Shown here in pieces: positions 36,248-44,885 of a stretch of DNA of 64,000 bases. Each line of letters begins with the position of its first letter. Position 1 is the stretch's first letter. The stretch covers positions 1,736,001 through 1,800,000 of the forward strand of contig NZ_CP108423.1 of assembly GCF_035917235.1 (NCBI RefSeq), in the 5' to 3' direction. This stretch comes from Streptomyces sp. NBC_01294. GTDB lineage: Bacteria > Actinomycetota > Actinomycetes > Streptomycetales > Streptomycetaceae. Below the pieces are notes generated by a model. That model made no database searches. It had not been told where the DNA came from and saw only the letters and a list, made by a program, of their open reading frames with translations. The position numbers and the translations under genes are program-made.

Positions 36248-37233
36248 CAGTACCTCACTCTCGGGTCGATGACGGCGTACAGGAGGTCGACGAGGAGGTT
36301 GGCCACGACGATGAAGAAGGCGGCGAGCAGGGTGACGCCGAGGACCACGGGCTGGTCGGAGTTGACCAGGGCGCCGTAGAACAGCCGCCCGACGCCCGGG
36401 AGTCCGAAGATGGACTCGGTGATGACGGCTCCCGCGAGCAGGCTGCCGAGGTCCATGCCGAAGATGGTGACGATGGGCGTCATCCCGGAGCGCAGCCCGT
36501 GTTTGACGACGACCGTCCGTTCGGGCATGCCCTTGGCGCGGGCGGTGCGGATGTACGGCTCGGCCATCGCCTCGATCATCGAACCGCGGCTCTGGCGGGC
36601 GTACATGGCGGCGTACAGCAGCGCGAGTGCGGTCCAGGGCAGGAGCAGGTTCGAGGCCCAGCCGAACGGGTTGTCGGTGAAGGCCTGGTAGGTGGGGTAC
36701 GGCAGCAGGCCGGCGATGCGGATGACCCCGTAGATGAGCATCACCGAGGTGAAGTACACGGGCAGCGAGGCGGCGGCGACCGCGCCGACCATCAGGGCCT
36801 TGTCGGTGACGGTGTCCTTGCGCAGGGCGGCGGTCACCCCGGCGCCCAGGCCCAGGACCAGCCACAGCACGGCGGCGCCGAGGGCGAGGGAGGCGGAGAC
36901 CGGGAGCCGGTCCATCAGCAGGTCCCACACGGGGAGGGAGTTCTCGTACGAGTAACCCAGGCACGGGAAGTCGCAGGCGACGGCGTACTGCCCGGTGCCG
37001 AGGGTGCGGCCGGTGAAGATGCCGGTCAGGAAGTCGGCGAACTGCCGCCACAGGGGCTGGTCGAGGCGCAGGTACGTGCGTACGTCGGCCAGGCGCTCGG
37101 CGCTGCAGGTCTTGCCGCAGGCGGCCGCGGCCGGGTCGGAGGGCAGGACGTGGAAGATGAGGAAGGTGACGGCGGCGATGGCGAGGAGCACGCCGGCGAG
37201 GGCGAGCAGCCGGCGGGCGAGGTAGAGGATCAA
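36247..37233 (-). CDS. Oligopeptide ABC transporter permease (OppB/DppB type)
   Basis: This 328-residue permease has six hydrophobic segments and the family start LYLARRLLALAGVLLAIAAVTFL. The ATPase-contact loop is YIRTARAKGMPERTVVVKHGLR. The start is taken as TTG at 37233, which overlaps the stop of the other permease gene by four bases (TTGA). An unusual insertion between TM1 and TM2 carries four cysteines (AACGKTC, ACDFPC), possibly two external disulphides. Confidence 0.88.
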   Translation of the reverse strand: MILYLARRLLALAGVLLAIAAVTFLIFHVLPSDPAAAACGKTCSAERLADVRTYLRLDQPLWRQFADFLTGIFTGRTLGTGQYAVACDFPCLGYSYENSLPVWDLLMDRLPVSASLALGAAVLWLVLGLGAGVTAALRKDTVTDKALMVGAVAAASLPVYFTSVMLIYGVIRIAGLLPYPTYQAFTDNPFGWASNLLLPWTALALLYAAMYARQSRGSMIEAMAEPYIRTARAKGMPERTVVVKHGLRSGMTPIVTIFGMDLGSLLAGAVITESIFGLPGVGRLFYGALVNSDQPVVLGVTLLAAFFIVVANLLVDLLYAVIDPRVRY

Positions 37234-38180
37234 CTGCGGCCGCCCCTCGGGTCGAGGATGTCGCGCAGCGCGTCGCCGAGCAGGGTGAAGGCGAGCACGG
37301 CGAGGAAGAGGAAGACGCTCGGGATGACGAAGTACATGGGGTCGGTCTCGTAGTAGGCGACGGACTCGGCGATCATCTGGCCCCAGGACGGGGTGGGCGG
37401 CCGGACTCCGACGCCGAGGTAGCTCAGGGCGGCCTCGGTGCTGATCATCCCGGGGATGAGCAGGGTGGTGTAGGCGATGACCGGGCCGGCGACGCCCGGG
37501 AGGATGTCGCGGGTCAGGATCCGCCAGGGGCCGGAGCCGCCCACGCGGGCGGCGTCGACGTACTCGCGGTGCTTGAGGGAGAGGGCCTGGCCGCGGACCA
37601 CGCGGGCGACGCCGGGCCAGCCGAAGACCCCGATGACGGTGGTCATCAGGACGATCCGGTTGACGTCCTTGGCGACGGACAGCATCGCGATCATGAAGAT
37701 CAGCGAGGGGAAGGACATGGTCAGGTCCATCAGCCGGGACAGGACCGCGTCGGTTCGGCCGCCGAAGTAGCCGGCGGCGATCCCGGCGGCGGTGCCGGCG
37801 AGGACCACGATGGCGGTGGCGGCGAAGGCGATCAGGAGGGAGACCTGCGCGCCGTGGACCACGCGGGCGAACAGGTCGCGCCCGGTGACGGGTTCGACGC
37901 CGAGCCAGTGCTCGGCGCTGATCCCGCCGAGGGAGCCGAGCGGCTGGCCCCCCAGGTAGGGGTCGATGGCGGACTTGTCGAACTCGTGCGGGGACCAGCC
38001 GCCGAGCGCGCCCAGCCAGGGCGCGGTCAGGGCCATGAGGACGAAGAGGAGGACGACGCAGAGGCTGACGCGGACGGCGGGGCGGCGGCGGAGCTCCCGC
38101 CGGGCGAGCTGCCAGGGGCTGCTTCCCGGGGGGACCTCGTTCGCCTCCGGACCGGCCGCGGCGGATGCGGTGGCGGTCAT
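37230..38180 (-). CDS. Oligopeptide ABC transporter permease (OppC/DppC type)
   Basis: This 316-residue permease has six hydrophobic segments, the family loop GVEPVTGRDLFARVVHGAQVSLLI before TM2 and the EAA loop YVDAARVGGSGPWRILTRDILP. The C-terminus GDALRDILDPR is typical of DppC. ATG at 38180 lies 33 bases after the binding-protein gene; the ribosome site is weak (GAAGGA, 11 bases). It partners the OppB-type permease encoded next. Confidence 0.9.
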   Translation of the reverse strand: MTATASAAAGPEANEVPPGSSPWQLARRELRRRPAVRVSLCVVLLFVLMALTAPWLGALGGWSPHEFDKSAIDPYLGGQPLGSLGGISAEHWLGVEPVTGRDLFARVVHGAQVSLLIAFAATAIVVLAGTAAGIAAGYFGGRTDAVLSRLMDLTMSFPSLIFMIAMLSVAKDVNRIVLMTTVIGVFGWPGVARVVRGQALSLKHREYVDAARVGGSGPWRILTRDILPGVAGPVIAYTTLLIPGMISTEAALSYLGVGVRPPTPSWGQMIAESVAYYETDPMYFVIPSVFLFLAVLAFTLLGDALRDILDPRGGRS

Positions 38181-38212
38181 GGCTGAGGGGATCCTTCGGT
38201 CTCTCCGCCCTC

Positions 38213-39955
38213 TCAGCCCTGGCTCTTCGACGGGTCCTTGAGTCCGATCGTCCCGTAGTCGATGGTGCCGGTCCACACGGGGTGGCCGAAGGCACCCGCG
38301 ATGTTGGTGCCGACGAGGAGCGGCTTGCGCTCCAGCAGGATCGGGACGTTCGGGGACTTGGCCATCAGGGCCGCGTCGAGGTCGATCCAGGCCTGGTTGG
38401 CCTCCTTGGCGTCGGCCATGGCGCTGATCTCGTCGATCCGCTTCATGGTCGCCTCGTCGCGGAACTGGCTGTAGTTGCCCTGGTTGCCCTTGTCCTTGAT
38501 GGTGCGTCCGTCGAAGACGAAGGGGATCCAGGTGGAGCCGGAGGGGTAGTCGGGGCACCAGCCGGTGAGCGTCATGTCGGGGGTGGTGGAGAGGTCGCCG
38601 ATGACGTCGTAGTAGGCGCCCGGGTCGACGGTGTCGATGACGACCTCGACGCCGGCGCGGGACAGGCCCTGCTGGATGGCCTCGGCCTTGCCCTTGTCGC
38701 CGGTGGAGACGGCGAGGGAGACCTTGAGGGTCTCCTTGCCGGCGGCCTTGAGGAGTTCCTTGGCCTTGGCCGGGTCGCCCGAGGGGGCGATCTTCAGGGT
38801 GTCGGCCTGCTTTCCGCCGGAGAGGGCCGGGGGCAGGTAGGCGGTGGCGACCTCGTTGAGCGCCGGGCCGCCGCCCGCGGTGACGATCGCCTCCTTGTCG
38901 ACGGCGTACTGCATGGCCTCGCGGACCTTGGGGTCGTTGAACGGGGCGCGGGAGTTGTTCAGGTGGAGCATCTCCGTACAGCCCTGGGACTCGGCGAGCA
39001 GCCGGGCCTTGACCTCGGGCTTGGGCAGCACCTTGGGGGCGCTCTCGGGGCGCATGTCGGCGTACTGCACGGTGGAGGCGTCGGCGCCCTCGCCGGCGAT
39101 GATCCGGTCGTCGATCTGGCCGCCCTTGAGGCCCATGACGACCACGAACTTGTCCGGGTAGGCCTTGCGGACGGTGTCGGTCCCCGGGTCCCAGTGCTCG
39201 TTGCGGACGAGGACCAGCTTCTTGTCGCGGTCGTACGACTCGATCTTGTACGGGCCGGAGGAGAACGGGCGGGCGTCGTACTGGGTGCCCTTCTCCTGGG
39301 ACTGGGGGACGGGCGCGAAGGTCGGCAGGGTGGCGGTCGCGGAGAACTCGGCCACCGGACGCTTGAGTTCGAAGACGATCGTGCGGTCGTCGGGGGTCTT
39401 GACGGAGTCCAGGTGCTGCCCCTGGAGCGGGCCCTTGTAGCCCTCGGTGCCGGCCAGGTACTGGGCGGCGTAGTCGGGACCGCCGGTGAGGTCGGGGGCG
39501 AAGGAGCGCTCGACGTTGTACTTGACGTCCTGGGCCCTGACCGGCGAGCCGTCCTCGTACTTCACGCCCTCCTTGAGGGTGAAGGTCCAGGTGCGGCCGC
39601 CATTGGAGGGGGTGCCGAGGTCGGTGGCGAGGTCGGGGACCAGTTCGCTGCCGGCCTTGCCGGGCTCGGCCTTGAAGGTGACGAGCGTGCGGTAGAGCAG
39701 CCGGGTGCCGAAGTCCATGGTCGGCATGGTCCAGTTGCGGGCGGGGTCGAGGTGGGCGAAGTCCTGGTTGGACAGGACGGTGAGGGTGCCGCCCTTGACC
39801 GGGGTGCCGCCGAGGATCTTGCCGTCGTTGGCGGCGGCGGGGTTGGAAGCACCCGCGCCGGCCGAGCCCTTTTTGGTTCCGGAGCAGCCCGAGGCGCCGA
39901 GTGCGAGAGCTGCCACCAGGGCGGTGGCGAGGGCGAGTTGGGTGCGCTTGGTCAT
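38213..39955 (-). CDS. Peptide-binding lipoprotein (SBP family 5)
   Basis: This 580-residue extracellular binding protein is first in the importer operon. Signal peptide and lipobox are LALGASGCSG, so it is lipid-anchored. Family-5 marks are YRTLVTFKAEPGKAGSELVPDLA, TFTLKEGVKYEDGSPVRAQDV and NNSRAPFNDPKVREAMQYAVDK. GGAG lies six bases before ATG. Its promoter shares a 32-nt identical stretch with that of the collagenase, which makes collagen-derived peptides (Gly-Pro-Hyp types) the likely cargo. That link is inference from shared regulation. Confidence 0.9.
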   Translation of the reverse strand: MTKRTQLALATALVAALALGASGCSGTKKGSAGAGASNPAAANDGKILGGTPVKGGTLTVLSNQDFAHLDPARNWTMPTMDFGTRLLYRTLVTFKAEPGKAGSELVPDLATDLGTPSNGGRTWTFTLKEGVKYEDGSPVRAQDVKYNVERSFAPDLTGGPDYAAQYLAGTEGYKGPLQGQHLDSVKTPDDRTIVFELKRPVAEFSATATLPTFAPVPQSQEKGTQYDARPFSSGPYKIESYDRDKKLVLVRNEHWDPGTDTVRKAYPDKFVVVMGLKGGQIDDRIIAGEGADASTVQYADMRPESAPKVLPKPEVKARLLAESQGCTEMLHLNNSRAPFNDPKVREAMQYAVDKEAIVTAGGGPALNEVATAYLPPALSGGKQADTLKIAPSGDPAKAKELLKAAGKETLKVSLAVSTGDKGKAEAIQQGLSRAGVEVVIDTVDPGAYYDVIGDLSTTPDMTLTGWCPDYPSGSTWIPFVFDGRTIKDKGNQGNYSQFRDEATMKRIDEISAMADAKEANQAWIDLDAALMAKSPNVPILLERKPLLVGTNIAGAFGHPVWTGTIDYGTIGLKDPSKSQG

Positions 39956-39995
39956 GGGTCACTCCAGTGAAGGGCCGCGCTCTACGATGTGACCG

Positions 39996-40027
39996 GTAAC
40001 ATAGTAATGTGAAATTGCACTGACAAG
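39996..40027 (-). promoter_or_regulatory. Promoter-operator of the peptide-importer operon
   Basis: On the minus strand TTGTCA (40026-40021), a 17-base spacer and TATGTT (40003-39998) make a good sigma-70-type promoter. The spacer contains GTGAAATTGCAC (40009-40020, plus-strand reading), one instance of the 12-nt motif. The whole 32 nt recurs unchanged at 51754-51785. Confidence 0.8.
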
Positions 40028-40122
40028 GGGTTGGCGCCGCCGTTATCCAGCCGTGTCCAAACCCGGGCAACCGAAGGCGAGTTGAGCTGCCGGGCAGCCC
40101 GAGTGCGGCAACTGCCCGACAA

Positions 40123-40177
40123 CGCGCAGCGCCAGGCGGTCGAGGGTCTGCACCCCGTCACCACCTGGCGCTGCGCG
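40123..40177. terminator. Long hairpin downstream of the ADP-ribosyltransferase gene
   Basis: CGCGCAGCGCCAGGCGGT at 40123-40140 pairs with ACCACCTGGCGCTGCGCG at 40160-40177 (17 of 18 bp) around a 19-base loop. It lies 41 bases past the minus-strand stop and insulates the importer promoter from it. Confidence 0.65.
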
Positions 40178-40217
40178 TCACACGAACGGCCGGAGCGGCA
40201 CCCGCCCCCGCCGGGGA

Positions 40218-40943
40218 TCAGCTGTGCGGCGAACCGGCCGGTTCCTTTTCCTTGCCCTTGCTCACGACCGGACGGAAGTTGCTGTTCGTCACACAGCCGA
40301 GGTTCCGGTAGACCCTCTCGTTCGTCTGCGGGTCGTGGCGGACCAAGTGGTACTGGCAAGCCCCCTCGATGAACCTGCCTTCGATGCCGCCGGGGAAGTC
40401 GATCTCCTTGTTCCACAGGTGCGTCGACTGGATGCCGGTCTGCCGCGCGGTGGCGTTGACGTCGATCCCGCCGGGAGCCTGGATCGCGTACACCCAGCCG
40501 TCGACCCCGCCGCCCGTGGCGAATTCCTGCGCCACCCACCGCTCACAACTGGTGCTCACGTGAGCGGCGTTCTGCTGCCCGGCGCCCCCGATGATCCACT
40601 GCGACAGCGGGGTGAGGGTCGAGCCCCGTGGGGCGAAGCCGCTGGGGAAGATCGTTTGGGGGTCCCGCGAGTCGCCCCGCCACAGCGTGTTCACGTCGTG
40701 CCGCCAGTACCAGGCCTCACGCACCGCGGCGAGGTCCACCTGCGGCCGGATCGTGGGGTCCGTCGTGGTCTCCATCCACTCCGACGCACGGTAGCCGCCG
40801 GTCGGGCCGCAGGGGCCGGTGTCACGGATCTGCTGCGGGGTGCCCGGGTACGGATCCGCCGCGGCGCCGGCGGGTGAGCCGAACCCCAACGAGACGGTGA
40901 CCAGGACGGCGGCGGAAGCGATCCGAATTGCAGTCTTCAACAC
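40218..40943 (-). CDS. Secreted Scabin/pierisin-like mono-ADP-ribosyltransferase
   Basis: A roughly 241-residue exported protein: signal peptide VLKTAIRIASAAVLVTVSLG then AGAAA. The mature domain shows the DNA-guanine ADP-ribosyltransferase set of Streptomyces Scabin/ScARP: TLWRGDSRDPQTIF (NAD-binding Arg), AAHVSTSCERWVA (Ser-Thr-Ser), WVYAIQAPGGIDVNAT and NKEIDFPGGIEGRFIEGA. In Scabin the catalytic motif is Gln-x-Glu; here the Glu is kept but the Gln position reads Asn. GTG at 40943 is preferred (GAGG 11 bases upstream); GTG 40952 is possible. It stands alone between the importer and gntR. DNA or nucleotide modification is inferred from the family. Confidence 0.75.
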   Translation of the reverse strand: MLKTAIRIASAAVLVTVSLGFGSPAGAAADPYPGTPQQIRDTGPCGPTGGYRASEWMETTTDPTIRPQVDLAAVREAWYWRHDVNTLWRGDSRDPQTIFPSGFAPRGSTLTPLSQWIIGGAGQQNAAHVSTSCERWVAQEFATGGGVDGWVYAIQAPGGIDVNATARQTGIQSTHLWNKEIDFPGGIEGRFIEGACQYHLVRHDPQTNERVYRNLGCVTNSNFRPVVSKGKEKEPAGSPHS

Positions 40944-41101
40944 GGTCGGCACAACCTCTTCATTCGGCACACAGGACTCGGTGTTATTAGCCGAATTTCG
41001 AGCGGAACCGACCTTCGTCCGCAACCATCACCCGCTGGCACCACGAGCCCACCCGCCCGGCTCAGGGCCGCCCGGCCCGGCGCACCCTCCCGTTCACGGC
41101 A

Positions 41102-41812
41102 CTAGAGGCCGGAGCCGAGGCCGCCCGGGGTGCGGCCCACCGGTTCGTCGCGGCCCTGCGCCCAGAGGGAGCGGACGTGGCCGAGGTGGCGGACCATGCA
41201 GGCCTCGGCCGCCGCGGCGTCGCCGCTGATCATCAGGTCGAGCAGCTCGATGTGCTCCTGCGCCGAGGAGACCAGCTTGCCGGCCTCGTCCAGGCCGGTC
41301 AGGCCGTAGAGCCGGGACCGCTTGCGCAGGTCGCCGACCGTTTCGACGAGCCGGTCGTTGCCCGCGAGGGCCAGCAGGGACAGGTGGAAGCGGCGGTCCG
41401 CCTCCAGGTAGCCGATGAGGTTGTGTTCGCGGGCGCTGGTGACGATCTCCTCCGCGATGGGCCGCAGCGCCTCCAGCTGCTCGACCGTGGCGATCTTGGT
41501 GATCCGGCCGATGGTCGGTACCTCGATCATCGTCCTCAGTTCGGTGAACTGGTCCAGGTCGCGCTCACTGACCTCGGTGATCCGGAACCCCTTGTTGCGG
41601 ACCGGCTCGACCAGGCCCTCCCGCGCGAGGTCGAGCATGGCCTCGCGCACGGGCGTGGCCGAGACACCGAGTTCCGCCGCGAGGCCCGGTGCGGAATAGA
41701 CGCTCCCGGGGCGCAGCTCACCCGCTATCAGCGCGGCTCGGAGTGCGTGGCCGACCTGGTCGCGGAGTCGTTCCTGGGCCTTGATGAGACTGTGCTGTTT
41801 CAGGTCACCCAT
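41102..41812 (-). CDS. GntR-family regulator (FadR-like), likely controller of the hydroxyproline regulon
   Basis: This 236-residue protein has an N-terminal winged helix (LRPGSVYSAPGLAAELGVSATPVREAMLDLAREGLVEPVRNKGFRI-type region, about residues 12-75). A C-terminal FCD helical domain follows, with metal-binding His in ADRRFHLSLLALAGND and HIELLD plus MVRHLGHV. FCD domains bind organic acids. GGAGG is seven bases before ATG. The start overlaps the end of the upstream cyclodeaminase-family gene by eight bases. A copy of the 12-nt motif lies 49 bases upstream, as expected for autoregulation. It is the only regulator gene inside the locus. Confidence 0.85.
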   Translation of the reverse strand: MGDLKQHSLIKAQERLRDQVGHALRAALIAGELRPGSVYSAPGLAAELGVSATPVREAMLDLAREGLVEPVRNKGFRITEVSERDLDQFTELRTMIEVPTIGRITKIATVEQLEALRPIAEEIVTSAREHNLIGYLEADRRFHLSLLALAGNDRLVETVGDLRKRSRLYGLTGLDEAGKLVSSAQEHIELLDLMISGDAAAAEACMVRHLGHVRSLWAQGRDEPVGRTPGGLGSGL

Positions 41813-42851
41813 TGCATTTCCTCCGAGACCCCCGACACCACCGACGAGCAGAGGACCAGCGTACAATGTCACGTTGCGCTGCTCGCACTCCGGCGGCCTC
41901 GTACAACGCGACCGCCACAGCGAGATCTTCCCAGGCCATGCCCACACTCTTGAAGAGCTGTGGACAACTCCGCGGCCCGCCCGCCGGCATCCGCCCGCCG
42001 ACCAGGTCGGCGAGGGTGCCGGTGATGTGACCGGGCCCGATGGCCCCCTCGGCCTCCGGCACCAGCAGGTCCCCCGCCTCGCGCAGGGCCGCCGCGCGCG
42101 ACTCGACGTACACGGCCGCGCGTCGCACGAGGGCCGTGTCCGTCTCCCGGGCGGTCGGCTCGTGCGAGCCGACGGCGACGACGGTGGCGGCCGGCCCGAC
42201 CAGTCGCCCGTCGAAGAGCGGTTCGCGGGCCGTGGTGCAGCAGATGACCAGATCGGCGTCGGCCACCTCCTTCGGGGCCCCGGTCCGGGCGGCGGTGCCC
42301 AGGGAGCGGGCGTGCGCGGCAAGCCGCTGCGCGCCCCCGGGGTTGCGGGCGACCACCACCACCTCCGCCAATTCCCGTACGGCGAGGGTCGCTTCGAGGT
42401 GCCCGTACGCCTGCGGTCCGGAGCCGAAGAGCACCAGCCGCAACGGACGCCCGGCCGGGGCCAGGTGGCGCAGCGCGAGCGCGGAGACCGCCGGGGTGCG
42501 CAGGGTGGTCAGGGCCGCGCCGTCGAACAGGGCCAGCGGGCGCAGGGTCGGCCCGTCCAGCAGCAGGTACGAGCCGGTGATCCGGGGCAGTCCGCGGGCC
42601 GCGTTCCCGGGCGCGACCCCGGCGATCTTCACGCCGGCGTACGCGCCGGACGCGGCCGGCATCAGCAGCAGTTCGCCTCCGCCGGGCACGGCGATCGCGG
42701 AGCGCGGCGGGCAGCCCTCCGGGTCGAGACCGCCGAGCAGGGCGGCGGCGAGGGCGTCGGCCGCCGCGGCCGGGGTGATCAGCCCGGCCATGGCCTCGGC
42801 GCTCAGCTGCGGCATCCCCGGCACGGGAGACGCGGCAGGCGGCGGAGTCAC
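41805..42851 (-). CDS. Ornithine cyclodeaminase/mu-crystallin-family protein, probable pyrroline-2-carboxylate reductase
   Basis: This 348-residue NAD(P)-binding enzyme has the Rossmann motif LVLFGSGPQAYGHLEA and the family pieces GVKIAGVAPGNAARGLPRITG, DGAALTTLRTPAVSALA and DLVICCTTAREPLFDG. In hydroxyproline clusters this family usually reduces delta-1-pyrroline-2-carboxylate to L-proline, the second step of trans-3-hydroxyproline use. GTG at 42851 overlaps the preceding stop (GTGA). The last 25 residues run unusually far, through the gntR promoter region, and end inside the gntR start. Confidence 0.8.
   Translation of the reverse strand: MTPPPAASPVPGMPQLSAEAMAGLITPAAAADALAAALLGGLDPEGCPPRSAIAVPGGGELLLMPAASGAYAGVKIAGVAPGNAARGLPRITGSYLLLDGPTLRPLALFDGAALTTLRTPAVSALALRHLAPAGRPLRLVLFGSGPQAYGHLEATLAVRELAEVVVVARNPGGAQRLAAHARSLGTAARTGAPKEVADADLVICCTTAREPLFDGRLVGPAATVVAVGSHEPTARETDTALVRRAAVYVESRAAALREAGDLLVPEAEGAIGPGHITGTLADLVGGRMPAGGPRSCPQLFKSVGMAWEDLAVAVALYEAAGVRAAQRDIVRWSSARRWCRGSRRKCNG
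41861..41872 (-). promoter_or_regulatory. GntR-type operator copy before gntR
   Basis: The minus strand reads GTGACATTGTAC, a match to GTGAMATNNYAC, inside the 3' end of the cyclodeaminase-family gene and 49 bases before the gntR ATG. It may mark an internal autoregulated promoter. Confidence 0.5.
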
Positions 42852-43864
42852 AGGAGGAACCCGGCGCCGAGCGCGTCGTGCGGGTCCACCACGAAGGCGT
42901 GTTCGCCGGTGCGGTAGGCCGTGCCGGTGACCTCGGTGACCCCGCCGTCCGGCATCCGGCCGGTGAACACCGTGCCCGTGACCGACTCGTGCAGCAGGTC
43001 CTCGCCCGGGCCGAGCCGCCCGTCCTCCGCGAGCAGCGCGAGCCGCGTCGAGGTGCCGGAGCCGCAGGGCGAGCGGTCGATCTGCCCGTCGGCGAAGACG
43101 GTGACGTTGCGCTGGTGCGGCCCGAAGGGGGTGTCGGGCAGCTCCTCGTACAGGATCACCCCGTAGACCCCGGACAGCAGCGGGCCGTCGGGGTGCCAGG
43201 TGGCCGGATGGCCGGCCAGCGCGGCCCGGACCTCCTGCCCGGCCCGCACCAGGGCCGGCAGGGCGGCCCGGGAGACGTCCAGGCCGAGGTCGCGGGCGCG
43301 GACCGAGGCGTAACAGGCCCCGGCGTGCGCGATGTCCACGTCGGCGAGTCCGAGCGAGGTGGCGACGGGGACCTTGCGGGCGCCCACCCGGGCCGGGACG
43401 TTGCGGAAGGTGACCCCGGTGGTGCGACCCCCGTCCCGGTGGACGGTGGCGGTGACCCGCCCGGAGGGCACGTCGATGCGCACCGGGACGTCCCCGTCGT
43501 CCGGGGCGGCGACCCGGCCGGTGTCCACGGCCCAGACCCCGAGGGCCATGGTGCCGTGGCCGCAGGCGGTGGAGTAGCCGTCCTTGTGCCAGAACAGCAC
43601 GCCGAAGTGGGCCCCGTCGTCGTCGGCCGGGACCACGAACCCCCCGTACATCCCGGCGTGTCCGCGCGGCTCCTGCACGAGCAGGCGCCGTACGCCGTCC
43701 AGCGCGCCCCGGCGCGGGGCGGTCCCCGATCCCCCCGGGCCGATGGCGGTGGCGCAGCGCTCGGCGACGGTGTCCCCGGGGACGGGCAGGCCCTCCGCGC
43801 CGGTGTCGACGATCCGGAAGGGCTCTCCGGCGGTGTGGTAGTCCACCGTGCGGACGGTGATCAC
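42848..43864 (-). CDS. Proline racemase-family enzyme (second copy)
   Basis: This 338-residue protein has both catalytic cysteines of the family: Cys101 (TACGHGTMALGVW) and Cys267 (DRSPCGSGTS). Trans-3-hydroxyproline dehydratases normally have Thr for the second Cys, so this one looks like an epimerase or racemase, although its neighbour is of the type used with the dehydratase. The N-terminus VDYHTAGEPFRIV and QEPRGHAGMYGG are family marks. It starts at GTG overlapping the first epimerase stop (GTGA), with GGAGG nine bases upstream. The two copies differ clearly and are not a recent duplication. Confidence 0.85.
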   Translation of the reverse strand: MITVRTVDYHTAGEPFRIVDTGAEGLPVPGDTVAERCATAIGPGGSGTAPRRGALDGVRRLLVQEPRGHAGMYGGFVVPADDDGAHFGVLFWHKDGYSTACGHGTMALGVWAVDTGRVAAPDDGDVPVRIDVPSGRVTATVHRDGGRTTGVTFRNVPARVGARKVPVATSLGLADVDIAHAGACYASVRARDLGLDVSRAALPALVRAGQEVRAALAGHPATWHPDGPLLSGVYGVILYEELPDTPFGPHQRNVTVFADGQIDRSPCGSGTSTRLALLAEDGRLGPGEDLLHESVTGTVFTGRMPDGGVTEVTGTAYRTGEHAFVVDPHDALGAGFLL

Positions 43865-44865
43865 AGGAGGAAGCCTCCGGGGAAGGGGTCGGCCGGGTCG
43901 AGGAAGTACTGGGCGGTGCCGGTGATCCAGGCCCGGCCGGTGACGGTGGGGACCACGGCCGGGAGTCCGCCGACGGTGGTCTCGCCGACGAGGCGGCCGG
44001 TGAACTCGGTGCCGATGAAGGACTCGTTGACGAAGTCCGTGTCCAGCTCCAGCAGGCCGCGGGCGTGCAGCTGTGCCATCCGCGCGCTGGTTCCCGTACC
44101 GCAGGGCGAGCGGTCGAACCAGCCGGGGTGGATGGCCATGGCGTGCCGGGAGCGGTGGGCGTCGGAGCCCGGGGCGGCGAGGTAGACGTGCTTGACGCCG
44201 GCGATGGAGGGGTTCTCGGGGTGGACGGGGCGGTCGCCGGAGGAGTTGATCGCGTCCATGACCGCGAGTCCGGCGGCGAGCAGGTCGTCCTTGCGGGCAC
44301 GGTCGAAGGACAGGCCGAGGGCGTCCAGTTCGACGAAGCCGTAGAAGTTGCCGCCGTAGGCCAGGTCGTAGGTGACCGGGCCGAAGCCGGGGACGTCGGC
44401 CTTGAGCTCGAGGCCGACGCTGAAGGAGGGGACGTTGGTGAGGGTGACGGCGGTCGCCGCTCCGTCCTCGACCCGGACGTCGACGCTCACCAGCCCGGCC
44501 GGGGTGTCGAGCCGGACGGTGGTGACCGGCTCGACGACGGGCACCATGCCGGTCTCGACGAGGACGGTGGCGACCCCGATGGTGCCGTGCCCGCACATGG
44601 GGAGCAGGCCCGACACCTCGATGTAGAGGACGCCGAAGTCGGCGTCGGGGCGGGTGGGGGGCTGCAGGATCGCGCCGCTCATCGCGGAGTGCCCGCGCGG
44701 CTCGTACATGAGCAGGGTCCGGACGTGGTCCAGGTGCTCGATGAAGTGGAGCCGCTTCTCTGCCATCGTGGCGCCGGGGATCACCCCGACTCCCCCGGTG
44801 ATCACCCGGGTCGGCATCCCCTCGGTGTGCGAGTCCACCGCGTGGTAGACGTGGCGCGTACGCAT
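43861..44865 (-). CDS. 4-hydroxyproline 2-epimerase
   Basis: This 334-residue proline-racemase-family enzyme inverts trans-4-hydroxy-L-proline to cis-4-hydroxy-D-proline. The catalytic pair is Cys91 (LLPMCGHGTIG) and Cys255 (DRSPCGTGTSARMAQL), and the family start HAVDSHTEGMPTRV is present. GGAGGGG lies seven bases before ATG. It follows the DapA-family gene by 20 bases and precedes the second racemase with a four-base overlap. Neighbouring dehydrogenase and deaminase genes complete the known hydroxyproline route, which makes this assignment better than proline racemase. Confidence 0.9.
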   Translation of the reverse strand: MRTRHVYHAVDSHTEGMPTRVITGGVGVIPGATMAEKRLHFIEHLDHVRTLLMYEPRGHSAMSGAILQPPTRPDADFGVLYIEVSGLLPMCGHGTIGVATVLVETGMVPVVEPVTTVRLDTPAGLVSVDVRVEDGAATAVTLTNVPSFSVGLELKADVPGFGPVTYDLAYGGNFYGFVELDALGLSFDRARKDDLLAAGLAVMDAINSSGDRPVHPENPSIAGVKHVYLAAPGSDAHRSRHAMAIHPGWFDRSPCGTGTSARMAQLHARGLLELDTDFVNESFIGTEFTGRLVGETTVGGLPAVVPTVTGRAWITGTAQYFLDPADPFPGGFLL

Positions 44866-44885
44866 CAGGCGTCCCCTCCAGCTGG

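Noticed and set aside
41805..41872. Frameshift or sequencing error at the end of the cyclodeaminase-family gene
   Set aside because: The frame runs about 25 residues longer than usual and ends within gntR, but no alternative frame restores a better C-terminus, and overlaps are the rule in this operon.
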